DNA of 64,000 nucleotides from CF-167 sp963695195. GTDB taxonomy: Bacteria > Chloroflexota > Limnocylindria > QHBO01. The stretch spans positions 992,001-1,056,000 of the forward strand of contig CAVOGE010000007.1 in the NCBI GenBank assembly GCA_963695195.1, in the 5' to 3' direction. The position numbers and the translations under genes are program-made. The notes under the pieces were generated by a model. The model was given only the letters and a program-made list of their open reading frames with translations, did no database searches and was not told where the DNA came from. Position 1 is the first letter of the stretch. Every line of letters starts with the position of its first letter. Below are positions 46,586 through 54,589 of the stretch, piece after piece.

Positions 46586-48762
46586 GCCGCGATGGCGAGT
46601 TCCTCAACCGGGGCTGGGCGCCCGAACAGATAGCCCTGTCCAAGCTTGACCCCAAGCCGGAGGAGGATATCCGCCTCTGACTCGTGCTCGATCCCCTCGG
46701 CAACCAGGGCGATGCCCACCTCGTTCGCAAAGTGGACCATCCCGGCCACCAGGGCCTGGCGGGCAGGGTCATCCTGGATTTGGCGGATGAGCGCGATGTC
46801 GAGCTTCACCACATTCGGCTGCAGCTCGAGGATGTGACGCAGGCTGGCGAAGCCGGCACCGGCGTCATCGACCGCCAGTTCCACGCCGGGACCAAGGTCG
46901 GCAACGGCTTCCCGGACCCGTTCATAGTCGTCGATCGGCGATTCCTCGGTCACTTCGAGGAGCAGCCGGCCCTGGAAGCCTTGAATCAGCCCCTTGAGCC
47001 ATGGAGCGGCCAGGTGGGCCGGGGATACGTTGATGCTGAGCCAGTGGCCGCCCGGAAGGCGCCCCGCATCGTGGAGCGAAGCTCCAAGGCATGCCCGCGC
47101 CAGATCTGCGTCCATGCCAACGGCCGCGGCCTCGAAGAAACGACGGCTGGGAGCCGCTCCGTCGGCGAACCGGGTGAGCGCCTCGTAGCCGACGATGGCC
47201 CGATCTCGGAGCCGGCGCACCGGCTGAAACACGATATGGAACTCGCGCCGCGCAATCATCCGGGCCAGGTTCCGTCGTGCCCCGGCTGTATCCGATCGCA
47301 TCAGCAGCTGCTGCCCGATCAGCGCCGAGAGGACCGTCGAGTATTCCGTCAGCCACGGCAGCGAGTCGGCGATGCGTTCAGCACTACCCCGCGTCCAGGA
47401 GCCCGCCGCGAGGACCCCGATCGCCCGACCCCCGATGCTGAAGGGCACGTACGCCGATCCAACAAGGCCGGAGTCCAGGTACGTTCGCTCAAAGGCACTG
47501 GTATGGGTGTCGCGAGTCCAGGCTTCCACCCATGGCCCGTCGGCGGCCCGGCGGTACAGGTGCCGCGCGCGGGACCTCGGGAGAGCCTGTCCGAGTGAAA
47601 CTGGCACGGATGAGGGCGCGACCAGTCCGAGCGGCACGCTTGTGTCGCGGTCCACCAGCGCATACACGATTGCGCTCTCGATGCTGGTGTGTTCGACGAG
47701 CAGCTCGCAGAGGGCCTGTGCCGTGGCTTCCACGGTCTCTCGCTCCTGAAACGACGAGAGAGCAGCGGCCGATCGCGCACGGTCCGCTCCAGCGTCGGCA
47801 AGGAGCCCCTCGGCGATCCGCTGGCTGGTGATGTCGAGCATGAGGCCGTGCACCATGGTCTCCCCGGTGTCGGGGTCGGTGACAACCCGTCCGCGGTCGC
47901 GCACCCACACAACGCGACCGTCTCGGTGGATCAATCGGTACTCGGACTCGAAGTCCCCGCCTCGCGCCTCTGACTGCGATAGCTCCCTCGCCGCTCGCGC
48001 TCGGTCTTCGGGATGAAGCATGCGCTGCCACATCCCCGGCGCCCGCGATTCCTCCGCGGTGTAGCCAGTCAGGTCCACGATCTGTTCCGAGACGAACACG
48101 GTGTTGCCACCGACGCGGTCCGTGTAGACGACGCCGGGCAACTTCTCCACCACTCGCGGTACCGCGTCGCCAGTGCCGCCCACGTCGGTCCGCGTCGACA
48201 CGAGTTCGGTGATGTCGGTCATCACGCCGTGCAGTCCTGCGCGGCGACCATCCCCATCAAGCGATACTGCCGCCTCATCAAGAATCCAGACGACCCGCCC
48301 GTCACGGTGCAGCATCCGGTACTGCAGGCGAAACGAAGCGCCGGATGCAACGCCCGATCGCGTGCTCCTCGAGCACACGATCACGGTCCTCGGGATGAAG
48401 GCGACCATTCCAGAAATTGGATCGGCGCACCACTCGTCTGGCGAGTAGCCGAGGATCGTCTCGACCGCCGGACTGATGTAGCTGGCGGAGTATCCGGGCT
48501 CGATTCCGGCGATGTAGGTGATGGCCGGCACACGTTCAACCAGCATCCGGAACCGCTCGTCGGCTAGCTCGGCCGCTGCCGCGAGGAATTGGCGCTCGGC
48601 GTTGAACGCCTTCAGGCGCTGTGTGACCTCAGCCCAGGAGCCGACACCACCGTACCTGAGCGCGCCGCCTCGGGAGGCGAAGAAGGTGGCAAAGCGGTGG
48701 CGAAACATCCGTCGAAGGGCGGATGTGAGGGACGCTGCTGGAACCGGCTCTCGCTCCCGCAT
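46582..48762 (-). CDS. PAS-PAS-GAF-EAL cyclic-di-GMP phosphodiesterase-like protein
   Basis: A 726-residue signalling protein. It has two PAS domains with PAC motifs (Y-R-M-L-H-R-D-G-R-V-V-W-I and Y-R-L-I-H-R-D-G-R-V-V-W-V), a GAF-like region (I-G-G-R-A-I-G-V-L-A-A-G) and a C-terminal EAL domain. The EAL signature is Y-E-A-L-T-R-F. Later motifs are L-S-I-N-V-S-P, L-E-V-T-E-E, D-D-A-G-A-G-F and L-V-A-E-G-I-E; D-D-A-G replaces the usual D-D-F-G. No GGDEF domain is seen. Between 48353 and 48420 the first PAS is read in the wrong frame because of two compensating indels; the alternative frame gives N-F-W-N-G-R-L-H-P-E-D-R-D-R-V-L-E-E-H. I start at the ATG at 48762. Confidence 0.82.
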   Translation of the reverse strand: MREREPVPAASLTSALRRMFRHRFATFFASRGGALRYGGVGSWAEVTQRLKAFNAERQFLAAAAELADERFRMLVERVPAITYIAGIEPGYSASYISPAVETILGYSPDEWCADPISGMVAFIPRTVIVCSRSTRSGVASGASFRLQYRMLHRDGRVVWILDEAAVSLDGDGRRAGLHGVMTDITELVSTRTDVGGTGDAVPRVVEKLPGVVYTDRVGGNTVFVSEQIVDLTGYTAEESRAPGMWQRMLHPEDRARAARELSQSEARGGDFESEYRLIHRDGRVVWVRDRGRVVTDPDTGETMVHGLMLDITSQRIAEGLLADAGADRARSAAALSSFQERETVEATAQALCELLVEHTSIESAIVYALVDRDTSVPLGLVAPSSVPVSLGQALPRSRARHLYRRAADGPWVEAWTRDTHTSAFERTYLDSGLVGSAYVPFSIGGRAIGVLAAGSWTRGSAERIADSLPWLTEYSTVLSALIGQQLLMRSDTAGARRNLARMIARREFHIVFQPVRRLRDRAIVGYEALTRFADGAAPSRRFFEAAAVGMDADLARACLGASLHDAGRLPGGHWLSINVSPAHLAAPWLKGLIQGFQGRLLLEVTEESPIDDYERVREAVADLGPGVELAVDDAGAGFASLRHILELQPNVVKLDIALIRQIQDDPARQALVAGMVHFANEVGIALVAEGIEHESEADILLRLGVKLGQGYLFGRPAPVEELAIAA

Positions 48763-48777
48763 GGGGGTAGTGACCTT

Positions 48778-48841
48778 GGTACGGGCCAAGACCGTACCGC
48801 GGTCGTCGTCGGACGCCAATGGTACGGAATTCCCCCCGTAC
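48778..48841. promoter_or_regulatory. Tandem GTACGG palindromes upstream of the EAL gene
   Basis: Two adjacent dyads share the same half-site: GGTACGG 48778-48784 with CCGTACC 48792-48798, and GTACGG 48822-48827 with CCGTAC 48836-48841. The spacers are 7 and 8 bases. They begin 16 bases upstream of the EAL start, in its promoter region, and look like two operators for one dimeric regulator. Confidence 0.5.
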
Positions 48842-48944
48842 TGCCCTGAGAGCGGTGCGTCCCAGCGTCGTGCTCCCCCCGGGGGGGCCGAATGACCCGG
48901 CCACGACGGTCCCGAGGCACCCTCGAGAGGGCCATTGGGCACTG

Positions 48945-48960
48945 ATGCGCATCTGCGCAT
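48945..48960. promoter_or_regulatory. ATGCGCA palindrome, candidate ArsR operator
   Basis: ATGCGCA-TC-TGCGCAT is a perfect 16-bp palindrome ending one base before the first possible ATG of the ArsR-type gene. Position and symmetry suit autoregulation by that ArsR protein, controlling the whole sulfur-trafficking operon. This is inference from position only. Confidence 0.5.
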
Positions 48961-48978
48961 ATGTCGGACCATGTGGCC

Positions 48979-49329
48979 ATGGAACCGATCTACGACCTCC
49001 AGGCTGAGATCCTCAAGACGCTGGCCAACCCCCGGCGACTGGAGATTGCGCACCTGCTGGCGGAGGGGCCGCTGACGGTCAGCCAGCTGGTCGCACAGCT
49101 CGGAATCGCACAGCCGAACGTCTCGCAGCACCTTGCGCTGATGCGCTCAGCGGGCGTGCTGGAATCCGAGCGAGACGGTCGCGAGATCCGCTATCGCCTC
49201 GCCGATACCGACTTCATCGTCGCCTGCGGGCTCATGCGCGCAGCGCTTCAACGACGCCTCGTGCGCCTCGCCGCGCTCTCGACGAGCGGACGCGACGTCC
49301 CCACACCGGCAGTGGCCGGCCAAAGGTAG
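48979..49329 (+). CDS. ArsR-family winged-helix transcriptional regulator
   Basis: A 116-residue repressor-type protein: L-A-N-P-R-R-L-E-I-A-H-L-L-A-E-G-P-L-T-V-S-Q-L, recognition helix Q-P-N-V-S-Q-H-L-A-L-M-R, and wing E-S-E-R-D-G-R-E-I-R-Y-R-L. It has one cysteine (I-V-A-C-G-L-M), so it lacks the paired cysteines of SqrR/BigR-type persulfide sensors; the signal is uncertain. I favour the ATG at 48979 (M-E-P-I-Y-D-L) over 48961, which abuts a palindrome. It is the first gene of the DsrE/TusA/flavoprotein operon, with 6 bases to the next gene. Confidence 0.85.
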   Translation: MEPIYDLQAEILKTLANPRRLEIAHLLAEGPLTVSQLVAQLGIAQPNVSQHLALMRSAGVLESERDGREIRYRLADTDFIVACGLMRAALQRRLVRLAALSTSGRDVPTPAVAGQR

Positions 49330-49335
49330 GAACCG

Positions 49336-49749
49336 ATGGAACAGAACCTCGCTCTCGTCCTCTTCTCCGGCACCGACGACAAGCTGAACGCAGCGGCGGT
49401 GATGACCGCCGGGGCGGCAGCCATCGGGCGGCCGGTGCACATCTTTCTGCAGTACTGGGCGCTCGACTCGTTCCGCGCCGACCGGATCGCCAATGACCAC
49501 GGGCTCGCCCCGGAGGCCGGTGATGCGGGTCGCGACGCCGTACACGCACTGGCCGCCGCTGGCCAGGCACCCTGGCACGAGACCCTGCGCCAGGCCAAGG
49601 AGATCGGCGAGGTCGATATCCAGGCCTGCTCGCTCTCCATGGACCTGCTCCGCATCACCGAATCCGACCTCGATCCGCTGGTCGACGGCGTGGAGGGCGT
49701 CACCGCCTTCTGGCTCGCCGCGAGCGACGGACAGGTCGTCTTCATCTGA
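49336..49749 (+). CDS. DsrE-family sulfur-transfer protein
   Basis: A 137-residue DsrE/DsrF-fold protein with N-L-A-L-V-L-F-S-G-T-D-D-K-L near the start and a candidate persulfide-carrying cysteine in I-Q-A-C-S-L-S-M-D-L-L near residue 100. It ends with A-F-W-L-A-A-S-D-G-Q-V-V-F-I. Such proteins pass sulfur between carriers such as TusA. The ATG has AGGAACC just upstream and comes six bases after the ArsR gene, whose product probably regulates it. The cysteine context C-x-x-S-M-D-L is echoed in the larger DsrE2 protein downstream, which suggests common ancestry. Confidence 0.8.
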   Translation: MEQNLALVLFSGTDDKLNAAAVMTAGAAAIGRPVHIFLQYWALDSFRADRIANDHGLAPEAGDAGRDAVHALAAAGQAPWHETLRQAKEIGEVDIQACSLSMDLLRITESDLDPLVDGVEGVTAFWLAASDGQVVFI

Positions 49750-49775
49750 CCCTCGCGAACGAAAGGACCGCACCG

Positions 49776-50015
49776 ATGACTGTCACCACCAACGTCACGA
49801 AGACCGTCGACGCCCGTGGCCTCTCATGCCCGCTGCCGATCGTGAAGACGGCGCTGGCGATCAAGGAGATCGGCTCCGGCGACGTGCTCGAGGTCCTCGC
49901 TACCGACCCCGGCTCGACGAAGGACTTCACCGCCTGGTCGAAGACGACCGGCCACGAACTGGTCGAGTCGACCGTCGATGGCAAGGTCTTCCGCTACATC
50001 CTGCGCAAGAAGTGA
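49776..50015 (+). CDS. TusA-family sulfur carrier protein (first copy)
   Basis: A 79-residue TusA/SirA-like protein. The hallmark D-A-R-G-L-S-C-P-L-P-I-V-K-T near residue 12 has the active cysteine of the C-P-x-P motif. A-T-D-P-G-S-T-K-D-F follows, then a C-terminal basic strand. TusA proteins carry sulfur as a cysteine persulfide for tRNA thiolation, molybdopterin or sulfur oxidation. GAAAGGA lies upstream of the ATG. It stands between two DsrE-family genes, the arrangement seen in sulfur-trafficking clusters of sulfur-oxidising bacteria. Confidence 0.9.
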   Translation: MTVTTNVTKTVDARGLSCPLPIVKTALAIKEIGSGDVLEVLATDPGSTKDFTAWSKTTGHELVESTVDGKVFRYILRKK

Positions 50016-50025
50016 GAGGCGCGAC

Positions 50026-50583
50026 ATGACCGCAACACTTACCAAGCCCGAAGAGCCGACCACCCTCGTCGAGGCACTCGATGAGCCGGTGGCGGACGGC
50101 GCTGTCAAGGTCAAGGAGCTCGTCATCGTCGCCGAGAGCGGCGACCTTGAGCGCACCTGGGCAACCACCATCCTGGCCAGCACGGCCGCTGCCGGTGAGA
50201 TGAAGGTCTCGATCTTCTTCACCTTCTGGGGCCTCTTCGCTCTGGTCCGACCCGAGGTCCGGATCACCGGCACCAACTGGATGCAGAAGATGCTGGCCAT
50301 CATGAATCGGCCTGGCATCAACCACGCCAAGCTGAGCAAGCTCAACTTCGCCGGCATGGGCCCGTGGATGATGAAGAAGCTGGCCAAGCAGTACGGCGTG
50401 GCCGAGCCACGCGAGCTGCTCGAGATGGCCCAGGCCCTCGGCGTGCGCCTGATCCCGTGCCAGATGAGCATGGACATGATGGGCATCACCGCCGACCAGC
50501 TGATCGACGGCGTGGAGCCGGCTGTCGGCGCCGCCGTGGCGCTGGAGCTGATGACCAACGCCGACGCAAGCCTGTTCATCTGA
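50026..50583 (+). CDS. DsrE2-like (DsrE/DsrF/DrsH) membrane-associated sulfur-transfer protein
   Basis: A 185-residue protein of the DsrE2 type: V-I-V-A-E-S-G-D-L-E-R-T-W-A, a hydrophobic V-S-I-F-F-T-F-W-G-L-F-A-L, and N-F-A-G-M-G-P-W-M-M-K-K. The conserved cysteine is in R-L-I-P-C-Q-M-S-M-D-M-M-G near residue 145. The hydrophobic patch may tether it to the membrane next to the quinone-linked flavoprotein encoded downstream. It lies ten bases after the first tusA gene. In sulfur oxidisers, DsrE2 and TusA travel together and exchange persulfide sulfur. Confidence 0.82.
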   Translation: MTATLTKPEEPTTLVEALDEPVADGAVKVKELVIVAESGDLERTWATTILASTAAAGEMKVSIFFTFWGLFALVRPEVRITGTNWMQKMLAIMNRPGINHAKLSKLNFAGMGPWMMKKLAKQYGVAEPRELLEMAQALGVRLIPCQMSMDMMGITADQLIDGVEPAVGAAVALELMTNADASLFI

Positions 50584-50609
50584 GCATCGAGAGAAGGACG
50601 GAAACCACG

Positions 50610-50855
50610 ATGCAGACCCAGACCACTCCCATCACCCGCACCGTCGATGCTCGCGGCAGCTACTGCCCCGGACCGCTGATGGAGCTGATCCGCTCCATTC
50701 GTGAGGGCCAGGTCGGCGACGTCATCGCCGTCTGGTCGAGCGACGCGGGTTCCAAACTGGACATCCCCAAGTGGATCGAGAAGGCCGGTCATCGACTGAT
50801 CAGCATCGAGACCCGCGAGGGCTACGACGAGATCCTCGTCGAGAAGCTGCGCTAG
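50610..50855 (+). CDS. TusA-family sulfur carrier protein (second copy)
   Basis: An 81-residue protein with the carrier motif D-A-R-G-S-Y-C-P-G-P-L-M-E-L near residue 13, a variant C-P-G-P as in many sulfur-oxidation TusA proteins. A-V-W-S-S-D-A-G-S-K-L-D-I-P follows. GAGAAGGA lies upstream. Its stop TAG forms the first bases of the AGGAGG that serves the following flavoprotein gene. Two distinct TusA copies in one operon suggest separate donor and acceptor partners. Confidence 0.9.
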   Translation: MQTQTTPITRTVDARGSYCPGPLMELIRSIREGQVGDVIAVWSSDAGSKLDIPKWIEKAGHRLISIETREGYDEILVEKLR

Positions 50856-50865
50856 GAGGATGGCA

Positions 50866-52020
50866 ATGCAACGAGTCGTCATCCTGGGCGGCGGCGTCGG
50901 GGGAACCCTCGTCGCCAACCTGCTGGTGCGCAAGTTGCGTCGCCAGATCGATCGCCAAGAGGCGACCGTCACGCTCGTCGACGAGAAGGGCGAACACCTC
51001 TACCAGCCGGGCTTCATGTACATCGCCATGGGCGGCGAGAAGGCGGAGAACCTCTCCCGCCCCGAGCGCAGCCTGCTCGACGATCGGGTCATCCTCAACG
51101 TCGCTCGTGCGGTGAAGATCGACGAGGCGAACAGCCGCGTCGATCTGGAGGACGGCGGCCACCTCGGGTACGACCAGCTGGTGATCGCAACCGGTTCGCG
51201 GATCGTTCCCGAGGAGATCGAGCACTTCGACACCGAGGCGCACCACTTCTACTCGGCGGCCGCGGCGCTCCGCCTGCGGGAGGCGCTCGACGCCTTCACT
51301 GGCGGGAAGGTCGTGATCGGGATCGCCGGCATGCCCTACAAGTGTCCGCCGGCGCCGCTGGAGGTGGCCTTCCTGATCGAATCCGAGCTCCGCGAGCGCG
51401 GTCTTCGCGACAAGAGCGAGATGCACTACTGCAGCCCGATCGGTCGTGCCTTCACGATCGAGAGCGTCAGCGACATGGCGACCCCCATCCTCGAGGAGAA
51501 GGGGATCGAGCTCCACACCTTCTTCAACGTCGAGACGATCGACCCCGCGCGCAAGGTGGTCGAGAGCCTCGAGGGCGAGGAGATGCCCTACGACCTCCTG
51601 ATCCTGGTGCCACCGCACCGGGGCGCCAAGGTGGTGATCGACTCCGGTCTCGCGCCGCCCAGCGGCTGGCTGCCGACCGACCACCACACCCTCCTGGTCG
51701 GAGGCCGGGAGAACGTCTACGCGCTCGGCGATGCGACCGATCTGCCGCTCTCGAAGGCCGGCTCGACCGCGCACTTCGAGGCGCCTATCGTGGCGGAGCG
51801 AATCACCGCAGCCGTGCAGGGGCGTGAGCCCGACGGGAAGCATGCCAACTACACCGGCAAGGTGATGTGCTTCTTCGAGGTAGGCGACGGCAAGGGGACG
51901 CTGTTGCAGTTCGACTACAACAACCCGCCAAAGCCGCCAAAGCCGAATCGCTTCTGGCACCTGGGCAAGATCGTCTTCAACAAGACCTACTGGCACACCG
52001 TGCCGAAGGGACGGGTCTAG
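50866..52020 (+). CDS. Sulfide:quinone oxidoreductase-like FAD protein
   Basis: A 384-residue two-dinucleotide-domain flavoprotein. The FAD loop is I-L-G-G-G-V-G-G-T-L-V-A-N, followed by Y-Q-P-G-F-M-Y-I-A-M-G and L-V-I-A-T-G-S-R-I-V. A catalytic-type cysteine lies in G-M-P-Y-K-C-P-P-A-P-L-E, another in H-Y-C-S-P-I-G, and F-A-L-G-D-A-T-type binding is seen as V-Y-A-L-G-D-A-T. The C-terminal segment (K-P-P-K-P-N-R-F-W-H) may contact the membrane. This pattern is typical of SQR relatives that oxidise sulfide or polysulfide to sulfane sulfur and reduce quinone. AGGAGG at 50854-50859 sets the start at 50866, not 50860. The TusA/DsrE neighbours could receive the sulfur. Confidence 0.82.
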   Translation: MQRVVILGGGVGGTLVANLLVRKLRRQIDRQEATVTLVDEKGEHLYQPGFMYIAMGGEKAENLSRPERSLLDDRVILNVARAVKIDEANSRVDLEDGGHLGYDQLVIATGSRIVPEEIEHFDTEAHHFYSAAAALRLREALDAFTGGKVVIGIAGMPYKCPPAPLEVAFLIESELRERGLRDKSEMHYCSPIGRAFTIESVSDMATPILEEKGIELHTFFNVETIDPARKVVESLEGEEMPYDLLILVPPHRGAKVVIDSGLAPPSGWLPTDHHTLLVGGRENVYALGDATDLPLSKAGSTAHFEAPIVAERITAAVQGREPDGKHANYTGKVMCFFEVGDGKGTLLQFDYNNPPKPPKPNRFWHLGKIVFNKTYWHTVPKGRV

Positions 52021-52033
52021 ACCGGAGCCCCCA

Positions 52034-54538
52034 ATGACCGATGATGGGGCGGTGATCTCCACCCCTCCCCACTCGACCGATGCGGCGGCCGTGGCCGCCG
52101 CTTTCGGCGTCCAGCCGGCGAACGGCCTGACCGATGAAGAGGCAGCGCGCCGTCTCGCCGCATCGGGCGCCAACGAACTGGCCGAGCGGACCGCCCCGCC
52201 GCTGTGGCGGATGGTCTGGGACGCCGCAACCGAGCCGTTCATCCTGCTCCTGCTCGGCGCCGGCGCGCTGGCCGTCGTCCTCGGCGAGGTACGCGACGGG
52301 CTGCTGGTGATGATCGGTCTGCTGCCGATCGTGGCGGCCGACGTGGTCACCGGGTTCCGTGCCGAGCGTGCGCTCGAGGCGCTGCATGCCGCATCCGCCC
52401 CGGTGGCGCGCGTTCGCCGCGGCGGGCAGGCGCGCGACGTGCCGGCCGCCGAGCTGGTGCCTGGCGACGTGGTGCTGCTGCGGACCGGCGACGTGGTGCC
52501 GGCCGACCTGCGGCTGCTCGAGACGGATGCGCTGCTGATCGATCGCTCCGCGCTCACCGGTGAGTCCCTGCCGGAAGCGGGATCGGTCACCGCGGATGCG
52601 GTGGACAGTCCGCTCGCCGATCGCCGCTCGATGGCGTACGCGGGAACATCGGTCGTTGGCGGGCGTGGCCTCGGGCTGGTCGTGACCACCGGGCAGACGA
52701 CCGAGATCGGACGCATCGCCGGCGGCCTGGCGGTGGTTGAGCGCCGGCGCTCGCCGCTGCAGCGCGAGCTGGATCGGCTGGTCCGCATCCTGCTGGTGGC
52801 TGCGCTCGCGCTGATCGCGATCACCGTGGGCCTGGGCTTTGCCCGCGGTCAGCCGGCCGGCGCGAACCTGCTGGCCGGGATCAGCGCAGCCATCGCCGCG
52901 ATTCCCGAAGAGCCGCCCATCCTGCTGGCGGTGATCCTCGGTCTCGGGGCGTATCGGCTCCTGCGCAAGGGGGTCCTGGTTCGCCGCCTGAATGCCCAGG
53001 AGACGCTCGGCGCGGTGGACCTGATCCTGACCGACAAGACCGGCACGCTCACCGAGAATCGGCTCGCCGTCGTTCGCGTGGTCACCGCGGACGGACCGAT
53101 GGACCCGCCGCGTGCCGCCCCGCTGCTGGTCGAGGCGCTTCGCGCCGAGGATGACGCCTGGCACGTGGCAGCGGGGGGCGTCGCCGGGCCATTCGCCCGG
53201 GCGATCAGCGAGGCGATCGCCGGCCCCGCGCCGATCCTCGATCCGACGGCGCTGCTCTCGTCGGCGGCACCGAGCGACGCAACGCCCTACTCAATGACGC
53301 GCACCGCCGGCGAGGAGCTGGCGCTGGGCGCGCCGGAGGCGGTGCTGGCGCTATGCGGGCGCGAGCGATCCGCCTGGTACGAGGCCGTCGCGCGAGAGAC
53401 CGACGAGGGTGGCAGGCTCCTCCTCCTGGCGCGCCGCCTCGCTGGCGCGCAGTGGGAGCCCCGCGCCATCCTCGTCTTCGCCGACCAGCTGCGCGCCGAC
53501 GTGGGCGATGCGATGGCGGTCGCGCGTGGGGCCGGCATCCAGACGATCGTGGTGACCGGCGATCATCCGCGCACGGCTGCCTCGGTGGCGCGCGACGCAG
53601 GCCTCGACACCGACCACGTCGTGACCGGGACCGAACTCGATGGCTGGGACGACGCCCGCCTCGCCGCGGAGCTGCCGGCCATGCGCATCGTGGCGCGGGC
53701 GGTGCCGGAGCAGAAGCTGCGCCTCGTGTTGGCCGCGCGGGCGGCGGGGCGCACCGTGGCCGTCACCGGTGACGGAGTGAACGACGCGCCCGCGCTGCAC
53801 CGCGCGGACGTCGCGGTGGCAATGGGGAGCGGCACGCAGGTCGCGCGCGAAGCCGCCGACCTGGTGCTCGGTGACGACTCGTTCGCCACGCTGCTCGCCG
53901 GTCTGCGCGAGGGCCGTCGCATGGTCGAGAACGTGCGCAAGGGGCTCGTCTTCCTGGTCTCGACCCACATCGCGCTGCTTGGCTTCATCCTGGCAGCCAC
54001 CCTGGTCGGCTACGGACAGCCGCTCCTGCCCCTCCAGATCCTGTGGCTGGAGCTGTTCATCGACGTGGCCACCTCGGTCGCCTTTGAACGGGAGGTTGAG
54101 GAGCCCGGCGCCATGCGCCGCCCGCCCCGCCCTCGCGGCGAGCCGCTCCTCACCACCGCGCTCTTCGGGCGAATCGTGCTGGCAGGCTCGTTCACGGCGC
54201 TCGCTGCACTGGCGGCCATGCAGTGGCACGACGGCAGCGCCGACCATGTCCGCTGGCTGGCATACACGGCACTGGTGATCGGCCAGCTGGTGCGTGCGTA
54301 TTCCAATCGCAGCCTGTCGCTCTCGGTCTTCAGCCTGCGCACGAATGGCTTCCTGGTGATCGCCTGCCTGCTGGCAGTGGCGATCCAGGTCGCGATCCCG
54401 TTCATTCCGCCGCTGGCCGACGCCTTCCGCGCCTCGCCGCTCGACGCGCTGGAGTGGGGGATCGTGGCCGTGATCGCGCTGACTCCGGCGGCCGCGGCTG
54501 AGGCGATCCGGCGCCGTGGACACACCTGGGTGGCCTGA
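52034..54538 (+). CDS. P-type cation-transporting ATPase
   Basis: An 834-residue P-type ATPase. It has an N-terminal cation-ATPase domain (A-F-G-V-Q-P-A-N-G-L-T-D-E-E-A) and an actuator with L-T-G-E-S-L-P. The phosphorylation site is D-K-T-G-T-L-T-E-N, and the hinge T-G-D-G-V-N-D-A-P-A-L. Six C-terminal helices give a type II-like topology. The M4 ion site reads A-I-P-E-E-P-P-I-L-L, unlike the P-E-G-L-P of Ca-ATPases or C-P-C of heavy-metal pumps, so the ion is uncertain. There is no N-terminal metal-binding domain. It starts 13 bases after the SQR-like gene and is probably in the same operon. Confidence 0.88.
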   Translation: MTDDGAVISTPPHSTDAAAVAAAFGVQPANGLTDEEAARRLAASGANELAERTAPPLWRMVWDAATEPFILLLLGAGALAVVLGEVRDGLLVMIGLLPIVAADVVTGFRAERALEALHAASAPVARVRRGGQARDVPAAELVPGDVVLLRTGDVVPADLRLLETDALLIDRSALTGESLPEAGSVTADAVDSPLADRRSMAYAGTSVVGGRGLGLVVTTGQTTEIGRIAGGLAVVERRRSPLQRELDRLVRILLVAALALIAITVGLGFARGQPAGANLLAGISAAIAAIPEEPPILLAVILGLGAYRLLRKGVLVRRLNAQETLGAVDLILTDKTGTLTENRLAVVRVVTADGPMDPPRAAPLLVEALRAEDDAWHVAAGGVAGPFARAISEAIAGPAPILDPTALLSSAAPSDATPYSMTRTAGEELALGAPEAVLALCGRERSAWYEAVARETDEGGRLLLLARRLAGAQWEPRAILVFADQLRADVGDAMAVARGAGIQTIVVTGDHPRTAASVARDAGLDTDHVVTGTELDGWDDARLAAELPAMRIVARAVPEQKLRLVLAARAAGRTVAVTGDGVNDAPALHRADVAVAMGSGTQVAREAADLVLGDDSFATLLAGLREGRRMVENVRKGLVFLVSTHIALLGFILAATLVGYGQPLLPLQILWLELFIDVATSVAFEREVEEPGAMRRPPRPRGEPLLTTALFGRIVLAGSFTALAALAAMQWHDGSADHVRWLAYTALVIGQLVRAYSNRSLSLSVFSLRTNGFLVIACLLAVAIQVAIPFIPPLADAFRASPLDALEWGIVAVIALTPAAAAEAIRRRGHTWVA

Positions 54539-54557
54539 CCGCTGCGTCCCGCTGGTC

Positions 54558-54589
54558 GCCTGCTCGACGGGCTCGGCCCGTCGTCAGGC
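54558..54589. terminator. Convergent hairpin between the ATPase and maltokinase genes
   Basis: CGACGGGC (54565-54572) and GCCCGTCG (54576-54583) form a perfect 8-bp stem with a 3-base loop. An outer GCCTG/CAGGC stem (54558-54562 with 54585-54589) extends it. It lies between two convergent genes and overlaps the maltokinase stop codon. There is no U-tract on either strand, so it is a hairpin-only candidate. Confidence 0.5.

Noticed and set aside
48874..48887. C6-G7 palindrome considered as a terminator
   Set aside because: It has no loop-forming spacer and no T-run, and lies in a divergent promoter region rather than after a gene.
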